Positions 51,393 to 64,000 of a DNA stretch of 64,000 nucleotides are shown piece by piece; position 1 is the stretch's first letter; each line of letters opens with the position of its first letter. The translations under genes and the position numbers were made by a program. Below the pieces are notes generated by a model. The model was not told where the DNA came from. It was given only the letters and a program-made list of their open reading frames with translations, and made no database searches. This DNA is from Drosophila miranda (Eukaryota; Arthropoda; Insecta; Diptera; Drosophilidae), in NCBI RefSeq assembly GCF_003369915.1, contig NC_046675.1, forward strand, positions 28,768,001-28,832,000, in the 5' to 3' direction.

Positions 51393-54300
51393 GTGAGTGA
51401 GGCGCTGAACCCCTGAATACTGAATGCGTTTGGGCCAGGAATTCCGACAGCTCCACAGATCGACAGCTGAATGGCCAGCTTCTAATAAAATGCCAAACGC
51501 ATTTCGTACGCATGAATGGACAAAAATTATGTACATCTCCTTTCACAAAAACCTCATCCTACTTAGATTTATTGTATACATTTTCTACTTAATTTTATTA
51601 CTTGTTTTTGGCCGACTCGCCAGAGGCAAAGCAGCAATAATGCCTGCTAAAATGTCAATGTGTTGGTTAAATATTGGACAGACAGTTTTTTATGGTGGCT
51701 CTTGTACGGCTATAAGTTATGCAAGTCCCCGACCACTTGCCGCTTGTCTAAGATGCACCATAGGCCAAGATACAAAATTTCAACTAAATTATGATACTTG
51801 ACCAAGATTTTGAAAAGTAAAAGGAAGTGAAGGCAAATTCTTAGAGGTATTCCATTTGAATATCTCTAGAAAAAGTTGAGTTTCAGGTTCCACAGAAGTA
51901 CTCTTCTAAATAGCTACGTTTTTTGTAGCTCGTAAAAATAGATTTTTTTGAAATGTAGTACATTGGATGGCACTTAAGATACGACTTTAAGATCCATCTT
52001 TGGATTGTATGAAGGAAAACATGCAGTAGATAGATATCTATCTGTGAGATCTTCCGACCTTTTTGTGGGTGCCTTCCTTCAGGAACGCACACAGCATATC
52101 CTCTTGACTCTAATCCTAGGAAATCTGATATACAGTACTCTACTCTCCTGTGATAAAAGATCTCTTGCAACAAGACCTTGTAAAACCAATCCAGGAAGAC
52201 TTCATCAGAACACAAAAAACGTTTGTTGTCAAACATTTTTAATTAAAAGTCGAATAACTTAATTAAGTTGGCACACAAAGTCCATCAAAGCCATTACAAT
52301 TAAAACAATTAGCATTAGCTTTGGCTTAGCTTCTTGTTTTCTTCTTAATCAACGTAAATATTAATCGGTTCTAGGCGAATGAAATGATGGAAAATTTCCA
52401 TAAATTTTGCATTCGCCAGAGGCGACTTTTGGCTCGATGATTAATTTGCAAAATTGTTGGTTACCATAGATGAATAGATACAGCAATTAAAAGCCACGCA
52501 AAAGCCTCAAAATGCCGGCATGCATTTCGGTTGTTTTTTTTGTTGTGTTTTTCTAATTTTTTCTACTGCATAAATTTTGTGTTGCAAAATTTGCAACCAC
52601 AATTGTTGCCTAGTCTTGGCATTGTTATTAACGAATCTAAGATAATGCTGGGTGGCTCAGTGGCTGGGCTGAGCACACAGTTCAAGGATGAACGCGGCCC
52701 CAGTAGCACTCAGAATATAGACCCTTGGAATTGGGGGAGGAGTGCTGTTGCTGTTGCAGCTGCAAAGAGTTTTTCTGGTTGTTTTGTGTTAGATAATTCC
52801 AATTGGTGTGCACTCTGTGATTACAGCGAGAGAGACCCACAGAAAGTAGTGCAGGGAATTGGGAAATGCGCACGCCTTAAATGTCAAGCGGTGCCACAGT
52901 TTTGTTTTCTTCTTGTCTCGTGGCGCAAATGAACAAAAGAAAAGCGAGCCGGGCCAAAAGAAAAGACAAAATTTAGGCCAAATGTGTGACTTAACCGTCT
53001 TTCACATCACATCACATCCACCCACTCACACCTACACCTACACCTATAACAGGGTCGGGTCGGAAGAAAACAAGGGCCAGGGATAGGGATGTGTATGTAC
53101 GTAAACTCGTACTTTGTGTTTTATGTGGCAGGGGGTTAAAGTTGAATGGGGAGAGACCGAAACGAGTCTCCCCAGCCGAAAGGCAGCTGGAAAATAAACC
53201 AAAATGTAACAAAATGAATGCTACAATATAATTTTTGCCTGTTGTTTCGTCTGTCCCAGTCTGCAGATGGCCAGATAAAAGTTCAAAATGCGAATGGTTG
53301 TTGTTGTTGTAGTCTTAACCGGGTCTAAGTCTACGTCTGGGCACCGGGCCCTGGTCTGGTTCGGATCTTGGCCAGGTCTGGTCTGCTCATTAACGTTTTG
53401 CCAGCGAAAGAAATGGCAAATAAATTAAAAAGCCATTCAAGCAACAATACCCTCAAAAGGAGGATGAATCCCTCTCTGGCTCTCTCTCTCTCTCTCTGTG
53501 TCGTTGCACAGGGAAACTAGTTGGTGGAGTTTTGTTGGTGTAACTCCTATTGGTATTGTTGTTGATATTTCTGGTATTCTAATTTTTTTTATTGGAATTG
53601 TTGGTATTTTTATTGTATTTGTTACAGTTGGTGTTATTACTGTTGGTATTCATTTTGGTGTTATTTCTGTTGGTATTGTTGTTGAAATTGTTGTTGTTGT
53701 AATTGCTATCGATGTATCTTGTACTCCATTCCAAGTGTTGATGCGTTAACTGGCGCTGCGTGCGCATCGCTGAAAACCCAATGAGCCGCAACTGAAAGAC
53801 GAAACGAAACGAGATGAGACGAGCCAAGACGCCGTGGAGCCCCCAAGTAAAAGTACCCCACAACGATTCCTTGTAGACAACACCACACAAACAACCTTAC
53901 AATAGCTGTTGTTGTTGCTTGCTGTTGTTTTTGTTAGACCATCTTTAGTGATTAATGAAGTGTAAATAATGTTGATGTTTTGTATTTTTTTTTTTCGAAG
54001 CAACCTCATGATTTCAACATACATATTCTAGGCGGACTTAGTTGGGGTTTTTCCTCCGGCTTAATGCTGCGATCTATCATCACCTCAGTGCCTGTTCTTA
54101 AGGTGTTCATCGAGGGAGCTTTTTGTGGCAACAGCAGCAGCAGTCGCTGTAAAAACAAAAGACTTTGACAACGAACTTGCTGCTGTCCGCAAAAGCATAA
54201 AACTGCAGATAAAAACCTCAGCTAAACCTTAGTTTTTGTATGCCGTATTGTCATTTGGCCAAATGTCAGCCAAGTGCACTACAGTCATAAATAAACCATT

Positions 54301-57300
54301 TGTCAATTTTTTCAACAGTTTCGGTTTTTGGTGGTCAAACAACGAACTTGAACTTTTTGAAAAGGAATTGTGTTGATAGTGTAATGGTACTCGATGAAAA
54401 CAGTGCTGAAGTGTTGAAACAATAACCTAAGCTGTGGAAAATGGTACATGCCTGAGGCTTTTCCTCGAAGCAATGATAATTTGAAATGCCTATAAGCTCT
54501 TCCTTAATCATAGTTATCTACTCGAATGCGTAAACTGTTCAATTACATCATGATTTTAAATATGATCATCAAAGCAACATTTACCAGCTAAATGCCAGCT
54601 GTGCTATCGCTGGAGATTCTGAAATTGCTGGTACAAACGACACACGTGCGTCGCGAATTGCGCGTGGCGTTTGTCAGCCTTTAACGGATGGACTCCGGCA
54701 TAGCCATAGCCATAGCCAACTTTGATATATGGCCCCAGAGCCAGTCGGCAGGAGGCTAAATGTCAGGCCGAAATGCTGACCTCCATGGCCTGACAGGCAA
54801 CGTTTAGGCCATTTTAGGGCTGCCTGTTGAATGGCATTTTGATCTGCATCCACGGCTGCATTGGCCCCCACATGAACTTCGTTGCAAAGAGCTGCCAAAA
54901 TTGGCAATTGAAAGGCATTCATTGGCATATATATCACTTTTATAGCTTGAAACTCTTTGAGTGCTTCAATTTGGATTCGGTTGTGAAAAAATGGTGTCTC
55001 AAAGATTTGTGTTGGGCATCAGTTCTGAGGTGAAACAAATGCAATTCTGAAGAATTAAAATTCGATTTGAATAGCAAATAATCTTAATTATCGCTGTGCC
55101 ATATTCCCATTCAGCAAAACATTGAATAAGCGGCTAAATTTCAGCACGCATTTAGCCATCTCCCAGAACGAGTTTTCTATTGCGCTTTCTTTGAGTGTTT
55201 ATCTTAGTTCAGAGTTATAGATATTTTATATGAGTATTTTACAGCTTCTTGAGAACTTGTTTCCAGCATATTCCGATTTATATTTGTTTTCGTTTTGCTT
55301 GGGGCTTAGGCAGGATCTAAATTGGTCAAATGATATCATATGTGGGTTTGTTTGGGTAAAGGATGCTCACCGAATACGATCAGAAAACAGGTTGTTCCAT
55401 CGATGATTCATAAAGTTTATATACATAAAATATGAAGACACTAATGTGTTTTATAAATAGGTGTCAGTCAAGGCTAGAATCTCGAGCTGCCGTTCTCACA
55501 GCGGGACGGTTGGGCCATAAAATTATGATCGAAAAATGTATTATTTCACACTGAGATTAGGCCATTAAAAGCTGCCATCATTCAACGTCTTCTAAGCGAT
55601 TATTGCCCATGAAAACAAATAAGAAGAAACTGTCAATAAGTGTGTGTCTATTGGGGCACTACAGATTGATATCAATTTCAGGCAGCCGACAGGCAATTAG
55701 AGACGCCTCGATACACACACGCTTACTCTGAGAAATCAAAACATAAATCATTGAAGCCAAAATAACAAATTCCGCATTTAATTCCTTGATATTGTTTGAT
55801 ATTTTCAAGCACAATCAAAATGCTGCTGAAGGCAGCCAAAATGACAAGAGCTTTCAGCAGTCATAATAGTCTATGATACTCGACAAAAAAGGCAGAAAAA
55901 ACTCTATGATATGTTGAAAACTTGTTGTCGCTTACAGCACAAAGAGTTTTGGTGGATGTCAAAGTCAAGTTCGTTACCTGAGTCTTTTGTTGAAAAGACT
56001 CTAGAATCGTATAATGGAGCCATGATTAGTTTAATATCTCCAACTCTTAGTTTTATCGTTGGAAAAAGCAAACAAAAAATGTAATTTTCCTAGCCATTTC
56101 CGCTTGAACTCTTACCACTGACACGCTGAACAGAAACCAAAACCGAATCGTAAGAAAAACCAAATCAAAAGTGACTTTCATTTACGTGGCTGCGGCACAC
56201 ACAAACAAGAAACAATTACTCCTCCAGACAATAAGCGACTAATTCGCAGCTTCATTTCAGTTAGGGGCTAACATATACACGTACGTATATGTATGTATGT
56301 ATGTATATGGATATGTATGTATAAACAGAGACTCCATAAAGATGAGTGCAAGCTGAAGTAATCATAAAAAGGCCATCGCGAAGAGGAAAAGTGAAAAGAA
56401 AAGCAGCGAGCAACGTGAAAAGCTGGCCATTGTTGTTTGGCTCTAATTAGAGCCTCCTCCCAGTGAGGCGGAGAGCACCTGGATTATTTAACCAGGTGAC
56501 ATAAATATGCACCGCCTTGATAAGAAACACTGACCCAAATATTGCGGCATGCGTAATTTGGAATTGAGTTGAACAAAAGAATCCAGACAAACTGCAACAG
56601 TTTCCCCCCGTGGAAGTTTCTGTGGCAGGCAGGCACTTGTGGCGTCAACAGCAATTACCTATTAATTGCCACTCGTTTGGCTCTTGTTTGTAGTTGTTGG
56701 TGCTGCTGCAACTTTTGTTGCCGCCGCCTCAGACTCCGACTCCGACTCCGACTCTGTCTCTATCTCTATCATAAATTGCACTCACGAATATTGCCTCATA
56801 TCAATTGAAACTGGCTGAGCGGCATTTTCAATTGTTATCTTTTGATATTTCTCTCTTTTTTTTGGCACATCATCTAGCCAAAAGATATATCTTCTTATTG
56901 ACAACTCAATTGTTATGTGACCCCTAGATGGGGGATGGGATTTATTTCCGCGTGTGTGAATGGCCTTAGTGACACCGCAAAATTGGCATTCGAATAGGCA
57001 TTTTTCGGCATAGAAGATGGAAACTGGTTTACACAGAGTTCATCTTCAATTGAATGTTATATTTAGTAATACTTTCACAATCTGATATCAAATGGGGACC
57101 TGTTTTTTGAAAGCAATCGAGTAGCAATCGAATTTTGAGAACAGCAATTGTTTTAGAGATATATATCCCCCTGATCTGAAGTACATTAGCATTTTAAAGG
57201 TGCATTCAAATATATATTTTGGGAGGTTAAGTAAGTGCAGCTTCTAGAACTTTTTAGCGTCACACGAAAACAAGTTTGTGGCTTCATTCTTTTGTTTGAG

Positions 57301-58855
57301 TCATTCGGTTCTTCAGAGATTTGTTTCAATCATTCCCCTTGAATTCTTTCAGTTTTTGTTTCAATCATTCGTTTTGATTTCTTGTTGATATCTTTTCAAT
57401 AATCTAATTTTTATGCTCCGGTTTAGCTGGTCATTTGATGACAATTTAACATCTTTTCTTGGGTGGATTAAGTCTTTTAATCGACCATTATTGCAGCATT
57501 TGATAAATGCCAATGAATAATACTAGCATGGAGAAATTAGATATGCGTATCAGGTTCTAGTATCATACTTTGATACCTACACAAACTTGAATTGGCTTTA
57601 GTGGGTGCAGCTTCCGGTTCGTTATGGCTCTTCGTAACATGAAACTCTGCAATTACCTTGGAAAATTTAATGATATACTAGGCTAACCCTTGTTATTACA
57701 ACAGCTTTTTATGAATCAGCCAGACAAATAGTGTTTTTTGGAGAACTGCTGAATAACCAAACAGAAAATATGCTTAACCGATAATTAAGTAGCATCCAAG
57801 TGCCGCCCCTCGGGGCTGGCTGACTGCTACCTGCTGCATGCAAATGAATATGAATTGGGGCAGGTTCCAACATCAGCGGGAGACGATGTCCCGCGGCAGC
57901 AGCAGCAGCAGTAGCAGCTCTTGCATGAAGAATTGCTGGGGCGCAACAATCAAAAATATGTGCCCATAAAGAAAACTCGAAAATCATCTACACATTTGGT
58001 GCTACAAATCACCCAACAAATTGGGTTCCATTTATGCCTAGCCTCATGGAATGTCTACCCCAAGACCCATGTTCCAGTCCCAGTCCCCAATCTCCCATCC
58101 AGTCCGCTCTCAATGGGCGGTCTGGGGCTGTGGCCAAGTGTGAAACAGTTGACAGGCGGCTGCCACGAAGCGTCAAAGTGACTTTGGCTATGCCTCCAGC
58201 TAGCTGCCACAGAGGTAGCATTTTTTTTTGTTGCTGCCCCTACGTTCCTGCTCCAACAACTACACAAATTGCAAATGAGGAGTAGCAGAGCCCACAAAAA
58301 GTGCTTCACGGAAATGCACAAGAATTCTTGTGCAAAAAACTTACCGAAAAATTGTATCAACGGGGGCGAAAAAATAGCCAGAAGCTGCTGCTGCAGCCGA
58401 AAACGATTGCATTTGACCTCAAAATCTATTAGCACGTCGAACTCTGGCGGCTATGAAATGCAATCATTGCCGCGCCCCCTCAGGGGTGCTGCTTGCTTTT
58501 AAGGCCCCCCCGAAAAACTGTGATGTTGCGGCAATAATTGCCACTAAGAGTTGTGTACACCCATGTCTGAGTGCATCTGCGACACGTAGGTCAGTGCATC
58601 AGCAGCAGCAGCAGCAGCAGCATCATCAGAGGCAACCGCCGCCGTCGACGCTGTCGACGCCGTGGTCTGGGTCTATCTTCTGTCTGGGTGCCTTCCCTGG
58701 CTATCTGCCGGCCTTTGGCTGAATCTCTGAATGAAAAAAAAAACCAAACTACAACACGAGCTACAAAAAGTTACGTTATTGCAACATTAACATGTCTTCT
58801 TCTCTGACGCATATTCACACTTGGGATTTTCATGATTTTTTTTATTGCTCCGCAG
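51393..58855. other. intron-like or intergenic DNA
   Basis: About 7.5 kb with no supported gene. Contains CT repeats at 53477-53498, TTGTTGG-rich T/G sequence at 53520-53710, and a (GTAT)n tract at 56283-56323. Confidence 0.4.
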
Positions 58856-61800
58856 ATGAACTTTAATGGCGGCGGGGGTAAGATTTGTGAGGGATAACTA
58901 AATGCTTTTGAAGTTTCTGATTAATTGTTTAAGCAACGAAATGTCACAGCGAAACATCAGGTCATAAATTTATCATTTTATTTTGTGATACAGCTGCCGT
59001 CCCATTTTTCAGGGCCCACAGCAGCTGCCATTTTCGTACGCGATATGCAGGTACCTTCACTCAGATATTTATTCAGTAATCCCATTATTAATTTATTTGG
59101 ACCTGCCCCGAAATACTATACGTATGTATTGTGCAAATAATCGTACATAAACGCACGTCATTCGAATGATCTATGGGTCCCGCCCCACAATGGGGTTCAT
59201 TTGAGCTGTCCCGAAAAAAATGATCTCTATCGCCTGGGATGTGCCAATATAAAATACGCTTTTAATTGCTTGCCGCTGCTGCTGCTGCTGCGCAACAATT
59301 TTAGAAACAATAACAATAACAAAAGCAAACAAAATGCCTCTGCTTGCCAAATCTGCTGTAAAATAAATAAGCCCAAAATGCACAATGGGCGGCACGGCAC
59401 TTTCAAAACATTTGCCATGGGAAACGCAGGCCGAAAACAAGCCGAGTGATTTGCCTAGACTTTTATGCATTTATAATGACATTTTTCACACAATTTATTC
59501 GGCCAAAAAAAGCATTAGCTGTAGCATTTGCCATTTGAAATGTTTAACAATTTAATTCCAGTTCAGTCTATGGAAATGTATGCCGTGCCAGAATTTTAGG
59601 TAGCACTTTGGTGATAGGTAATTAATTATGAACAAATTAGCATAACATTTGCTTATGTCAAAGTTTAACACTAGAAACAGGAAGCAGAACCGGCAAAAAC
59701 CATTCTCTGAATATCATTCATTTGATATCTCCAAACATTTGAGTTCCCAAGGATGCCAGTGGCCTCTCCACTTGACTTGCTTTCGAAATTTCTCTCCCAC
59801 CATTAGCCAAATGACCAGCATATCCATCCGCACCTGCATGGCACTCCCAGTCGCCAACAAAAAAACACACACAGAAAAAGTCCCCCCAATCAAGTTTTAG
59901 ATTTTGTTTAGTTTGAAGATGCGCTCCGGCTGACTTTATGCAATTTTATGCAACAGGAATTGGCCAGGGAGCCAGGCCTTTGCCTGCCGTTTCATAATGA
60001 ATTTTCGCTAAAGGTGAAATTTTCCTTGCACACGAGCTACAGATAAAATAAAATAAAAACTACGGGTAGGAGTATTTATCTGCTGAGAAGGCCACACAAG
60101 AGTCAGTGCAAGAAAGGTTGGCTTTCAGCAAATAAACCACCACCGGATAAGCCCCTAACAATACGAAAACACGAAAAGCTAAAACAAATAAATCAAATCT
60201 TGGAATAACACGTATACGACATCCCGCAAATTTTTGCCTTAGTTTCTGTGGATTGTACGGGTTTCAACACTCCACTCTCTGAGTGTGTGCCACAAGACAA
60301 TGTGCAAAAAAAGTACAACAAATGCTTCCTTCATGTCAGCTCCAGCGACCGTAAAGGTTAAGCGCCAACTTGACAAAAAGGTTAAAACGATTTAACAGAC
60401 ATTTGGCTGCAATCCGAGAGAGCCAGGCACTGATCCACTGATGCATCATCGACTGCGTCCTTAGCATATCCATCTCTCAGCTCAGCTCAGCATCTCTTCA
60501 TATCTCCATCTTTCCAGCTTCCATTTCTCTGCCCCCAACTTTGTCTTTGGGTGATATCTGCTCAAGGTGTTGCATGGCATGGCATGGCATGGCATGGCAT
60601 GGCATGGCGCATGTGTTGAAGGCGGAACCAAATGTTTGATTGCAGAGACCCTCAGCGCGGTGGCGTTCGGCGTGCGGCATGCCTCAAGGAAAATGCAACC
60701 TCTGTTGCTGACAGTTAACTGGCGCTAGCTTATTATTTTTGTTGGTGCCGCATTGGTTGTTCGCTCCAACACCTGCTGTTGCCATGGTCCATGCCATGGC
60801 GTTGACAATTTTTTCGTTGCTGCTGCTGCTGTTGCTGCTGCTGGTGTTGCTGCTGGCGATGATGCTGGTAGATTTAGCGGAGAAACTTCCTTATTTGTCA
60901 TTGTTGTCGTTGACAATTTTTTGTGCCTGTAACTTGAGCATCGAAATTTGTCCCGCTCTTTGCTTTCCCTGAAGCTTGATTGCACTTCTTCTGTGGCCTT
61001 CTCTCTGTAGTTTTTCCAAAGATGATTGAACTTCTGTCATGGATTTCTGTGATTTCCATAGATTTCTCTAACCATAAACCCACTCCAACCGATTTAACCT
61101 TCATCAATTGATCGCCAATTTAAATCCATTCAATGCCCAAAAGCCTTGACAATGACAAAAAAGCCCCCTCTTTGGGTCGTGTAATTTGCAAATTGAAAAT
61201 CGTGAATTGAAATTAAAATCTGAGCAGACTAAACGAGAGAGTCCGCGAGGCAAAAACTCTTGAACTTTAACTAAATGTTTGGGCTAATCGACTTAATTTA
61301 CAATCTTTTATTAAAATTTTAATGTCAAGTCTGCTGCAACGCCGTTGCATGACGACACTGCCGCAATTTAGTTTTGTGTACATTACGTTACGTTATTTTG
61401 ATGAAACTTAAATTTAGGTGTGAGAATATTTGCAATGCAGAAGAGAAGCGATGCCTCCAGCCCCAAGCCCCAACCCCCAAGGCAATCAACTAATTTAAAT
61501 ACAAAAAGCAATTTCGGCAACCGAAGAATATCCAACAGATAGACAATGCTGAAAGGCAGAATCTCAGCAGCAGCCTCCTCCTACTCTTACTCCCACTCCT
61601 CCTCCTCCTCCTCCTCCTCCTCCTCCTCCTCCTCCTCCTCCTCCTCCTCCTCCTCCTCCTCCTCCTCCTCCTCCTCCTCCTCCTCCTCCTCCTCCTCCTC
61701 CTCCTCCTCCTCCTCCTCCTCCTCCTCCTCCTCCTCCTCCTCCTCCTCCTCCTCCTCCTCCTCCTCCTCCACCGCTGCAGCTAATTTCAATTTAAATTTA

Positions 61801-62869
61801 TGTTTCATTTCGTTTCGAGATTTCTGTTCGATTGATGTTATTGAAAATATAGCTACGTGTTTATTTCTGGGATTACGTAAAGCAAATAAATGACTTAAAC
61901 CATTGAAAATGATTTAATTGAAATCAAAAGAGTATCACTGGGCGCCAAGCCGGTTCGGTTCGCTGGTTGGTGTTGATCTCTCGTGTTGCCTCCCCATCTT
62001 TTGATATTGTTTGCTGTGTTGTGCAAATTAAAACAATTATATGAAATTATGCAAAGTACGCAGAAACTACGGGAACAACAGCAGCAGAAGCAGCGGCAAC
62101 AAACTCAGCGACAACAACAGCTGCAGAAACGAGCTGACGGAAGCCAGCGATACGATACCCCAAAGTGAATGTCTGAGGAGGGGACTGGATTGACTGACTG
62201 CCTTACTGAATGGCTGAATGGCTGAATGACTGACTGACTAACTGACTGACTGCTGGACTGCATCCAGCAATCCTAGTTGGAGGCATAGCAGCTGCCTGCA
62301 GTTCCTGGTCAGACCTAAAATGTAATAATTTATGGCGCATACGCCCTGTGGTACACCGTACCCAAAATGCAATCTCCCCCAATCTGCATATCTACCCTTC
62401 CCAATCTGCATATCTCCCCTGCCCAATCTGCCCATCCGACTATCTATATAAGGTGTAGAGATCGCTAGCTCTCTGCCATAAATTTCGCATCTTCTGCATG
62501 CGTCTGTGGGCGTGTATCTCTCTCTCTCTCCACAAATTATGCAATCGACTGTGAGCCTTTTTTCGCTTTGTTCGTCTGCGTTCGGCACATTGACAACTCT
62601 TGGTCTTGCTTCTCTGATTTGTGCAAGCCCCAGAGTACATTTATTATTTTCTGTTTGTATAATTTCTATTGCCCAATAAGGTACCTGCCGGCGTGTACGT
62701 GTTTTTGCTAATAATTATTTATTTTGTTTACGTTTTTCGGCTTCTCCCACGATCTTGTGCAATAAATATTCATAATTTTGTTAACCAGCTAAATTATTGT
62801 TTCTCCTTCTTTTTATTCCAGGCAATTCCAAATACAAAATGCGGTGTACGCAGCTCAATTTGTTGTGCG
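58856..62869 (+). CDS. tentative 5' coding exons of an unrecognised gene, 3' end outside window
   Basis: Three short segments have good splice signals on both sides: 58856-58877 (22 nt, starting at an ATG just after TTGCTCCGCAG and ending before GTAAGA), 59013-59050 (38 nt, TTTTTCAG ... GTACCT) and 62822-62869 (48 nt, TTTTTATTCCAG ... GTAAGT). Joined, their phases fit and they give an open frame starting MNFNGGGGPTAAAIFVRDMQ. Alternatively the third contains its own ATG at 62839 in an excellent fly context (CAAAATG), beginning MRCTQLNLLC, like the start of a signal peptide. No family is recognised and chance splice-site matches are possible. Confidence 0.25.
60573..60608 (+). repeat. (GCATG)n pentanucleotide repeat
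   Basis: About seven tandem copies of GCATG. It contains overlapping ATGGCATG-type sites. Non-coding. Confidence 0.8.
61597..61770 (+). repeat. (CTC)n trinucleotide repeat, about 58 copies
   Basis: About 174 nt of uninterrupted CTC/TCC. It gives poly-Ser or poly-Glu frames by chance. There is no surrounding gene structure. Confidence 0.95.
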
Positions 62870-64000
62870 GTAAGTGGTTATGGCTAAGAAGTTTTTACCA
62901 ATCAATTTTCTTGTTTTCACAAAATTCCCATATATTCTTCTGTCGTCAAGAAACTTGTAAAAACTGTTAATACAACTAAAGAAAAAATCGTTCCCAACTC
63001 TATCATGACATAAACTATGACATCCTTGACCTTGTCAGGTCTCACAATTTTTCCCATGATAGATCTTCCACCCAATGGCACATCCACTCTTCGCTCTTGA
63101 CAGCCAAACGCAACGCATTTTGGCCGCATGCGTGTGCCATGGCGGGGGCGGTAGCGGCTCAAACCCAAACCCAAACCCGGCCAAGATTGCGTTAATATGC
63201 CTTTGTCTTAGCCAGCAGTTGCGTGTGCTGTCTTAGCCGTGTCTTAGTCTTTCGTCTGTTTTGTTTTGGCGTGCGACAAATATTGTTTGGAACAAAAAAA
63301 GTAGAGGGAGACTTAGATTAAATGTGACTTTGATTTGAATTAATGGATTGGACGAGATGAATGCTTGAGAAATGCAATTTTTAACGGCTCATTAGGACGG
63401 ACACGGACACATTGGCGGAGCGGCCGAGACCCAAATGCCAGAGCGATCGGAATCGGCCCCAGACGCATAAGTGACAGCTCATCTCCCGTGAGTGGCAGAG
63501 TAGGCAAAGTCAACAATAGTCCGATAGTTTTGGAGCCCCGTCTGTGAGTAATTACGCGCCCATCGACAGCGCCTCTCAATTAAGCTCTGGCAAGACCATA
63601 CGCTGTGTGACCCGCTGTGAGGCTCACGAATCGAAGAAACCAAGCCGAAAGATACCCCGAATTGATGTGCTGTGTGGAGTATGGTTAATGCGATTGGGCC
63701 GAATCGAATTTTGAGACCCGGTTGCCAATCAACGGACATAAATTATGGGCAATTGTTTAATTTGTTTAAGGCAGCAATAGCAGCAACAGCAAACACCCTC
63801 GACGTCTTCTTCGTTCACGGGGTCTCCCATCCCATACATCCATACATCCATCCATCCACCGATGATTCATATAATCACTGTGATTATGCATCAAGTGGAC
63901 CTTGAATCTGTGGTGGTTATTTTGGTTATTCAATAGCCTCCCCTCTTATTTGGACAGTCTGTGCATCTGGTGGTGTCGCTGACATCTTCTTCTGGCGGCT
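62870..64000. other. right end, no gene recognised
   Basis: Downstream of the possible exon at 62822-62869. Small ORFs only. CATCCATC repeats occur at about 63834-63858. It could be intron of a gene that continues right. Confidence 0.4.

Noticed and set aside
61546..61893. 115-codon ORF of almost pure Ser, and the opposite-strand poly-Glu ORF
   Set aside because: Produced entirely by the (CTC)n repeat; no splice or start context.

Overview
This is a stretch of Drosophila nuclear DNA. The evidence is short (54-70 nt) GT-AG introns, AT-rich non-coding DNA full of simple repeats, fly-specific core promoter motifs, a mini-me/DINE-1-like mobile element, and genes recognisable as Drosophila genes. 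The left part has the gene order sas - SHQ1 homologue - lap. The mobile element suggests, but does not prove, the obscura species group. There is nothing prokaryotic, no CRISPR array and no virus.

Layout. Positions 1-9.9 kb hold most of stranded at second (sas, + strand), a cell-surface receptor. Its signal-peptide exon lies left of the window. Positions 10-12.9 kb hold the SHQ1 homologue (- strand), an H/ACA RNP assembly chaperone, tail-to-tail with sas and head-to-head with lap. Positions 13.2-27.8 kb hold lap (like-AP180, + strand), a clathrin adaptor with at least 15 coding exons and a probable 36-nt microexon; a 1.0-kb mini-me-like element sits in one intron. Positions 29.6-31.7 kb hold a seven-exon coiled-coil protein gene (+). 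Positions 36.4-37.0 kb hold a small single-pass membrane protein gene (- strand) whose second exon follows a 54-nt intron. Positions 43.1-45.2 kb hold a seven-exon sugar transporter of the trehalose/glucose transporter type (- strand).

The right 18 kb (45.2-64 kb) has no recognisable gene body. It does hold a possible leader exon (donor at 51393) and three short splice-bounded segments at 58.9, 59.0 and 62.8 kb. These could be the start of a + strand gene that continues beyond the window.

All exon models were built by hand from ORFs, splice-site sequences and reading-phase consistency. Coding sums are whole codons: sas 1587 aa in the window, SHQ1 639 aa, lap 815 aa without the microexon, coiled-coil protein 594 aa, small membrane protein 194 aa, transporter 468 aa. 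No alignment or RNA data were available. Between SHQ1 and lap there is a compact divergent promoter with Ohler motif 6 and motif 1 facing each way, plus a DRE-like site on the lap side. This is the housekeeping type of fly promoter.
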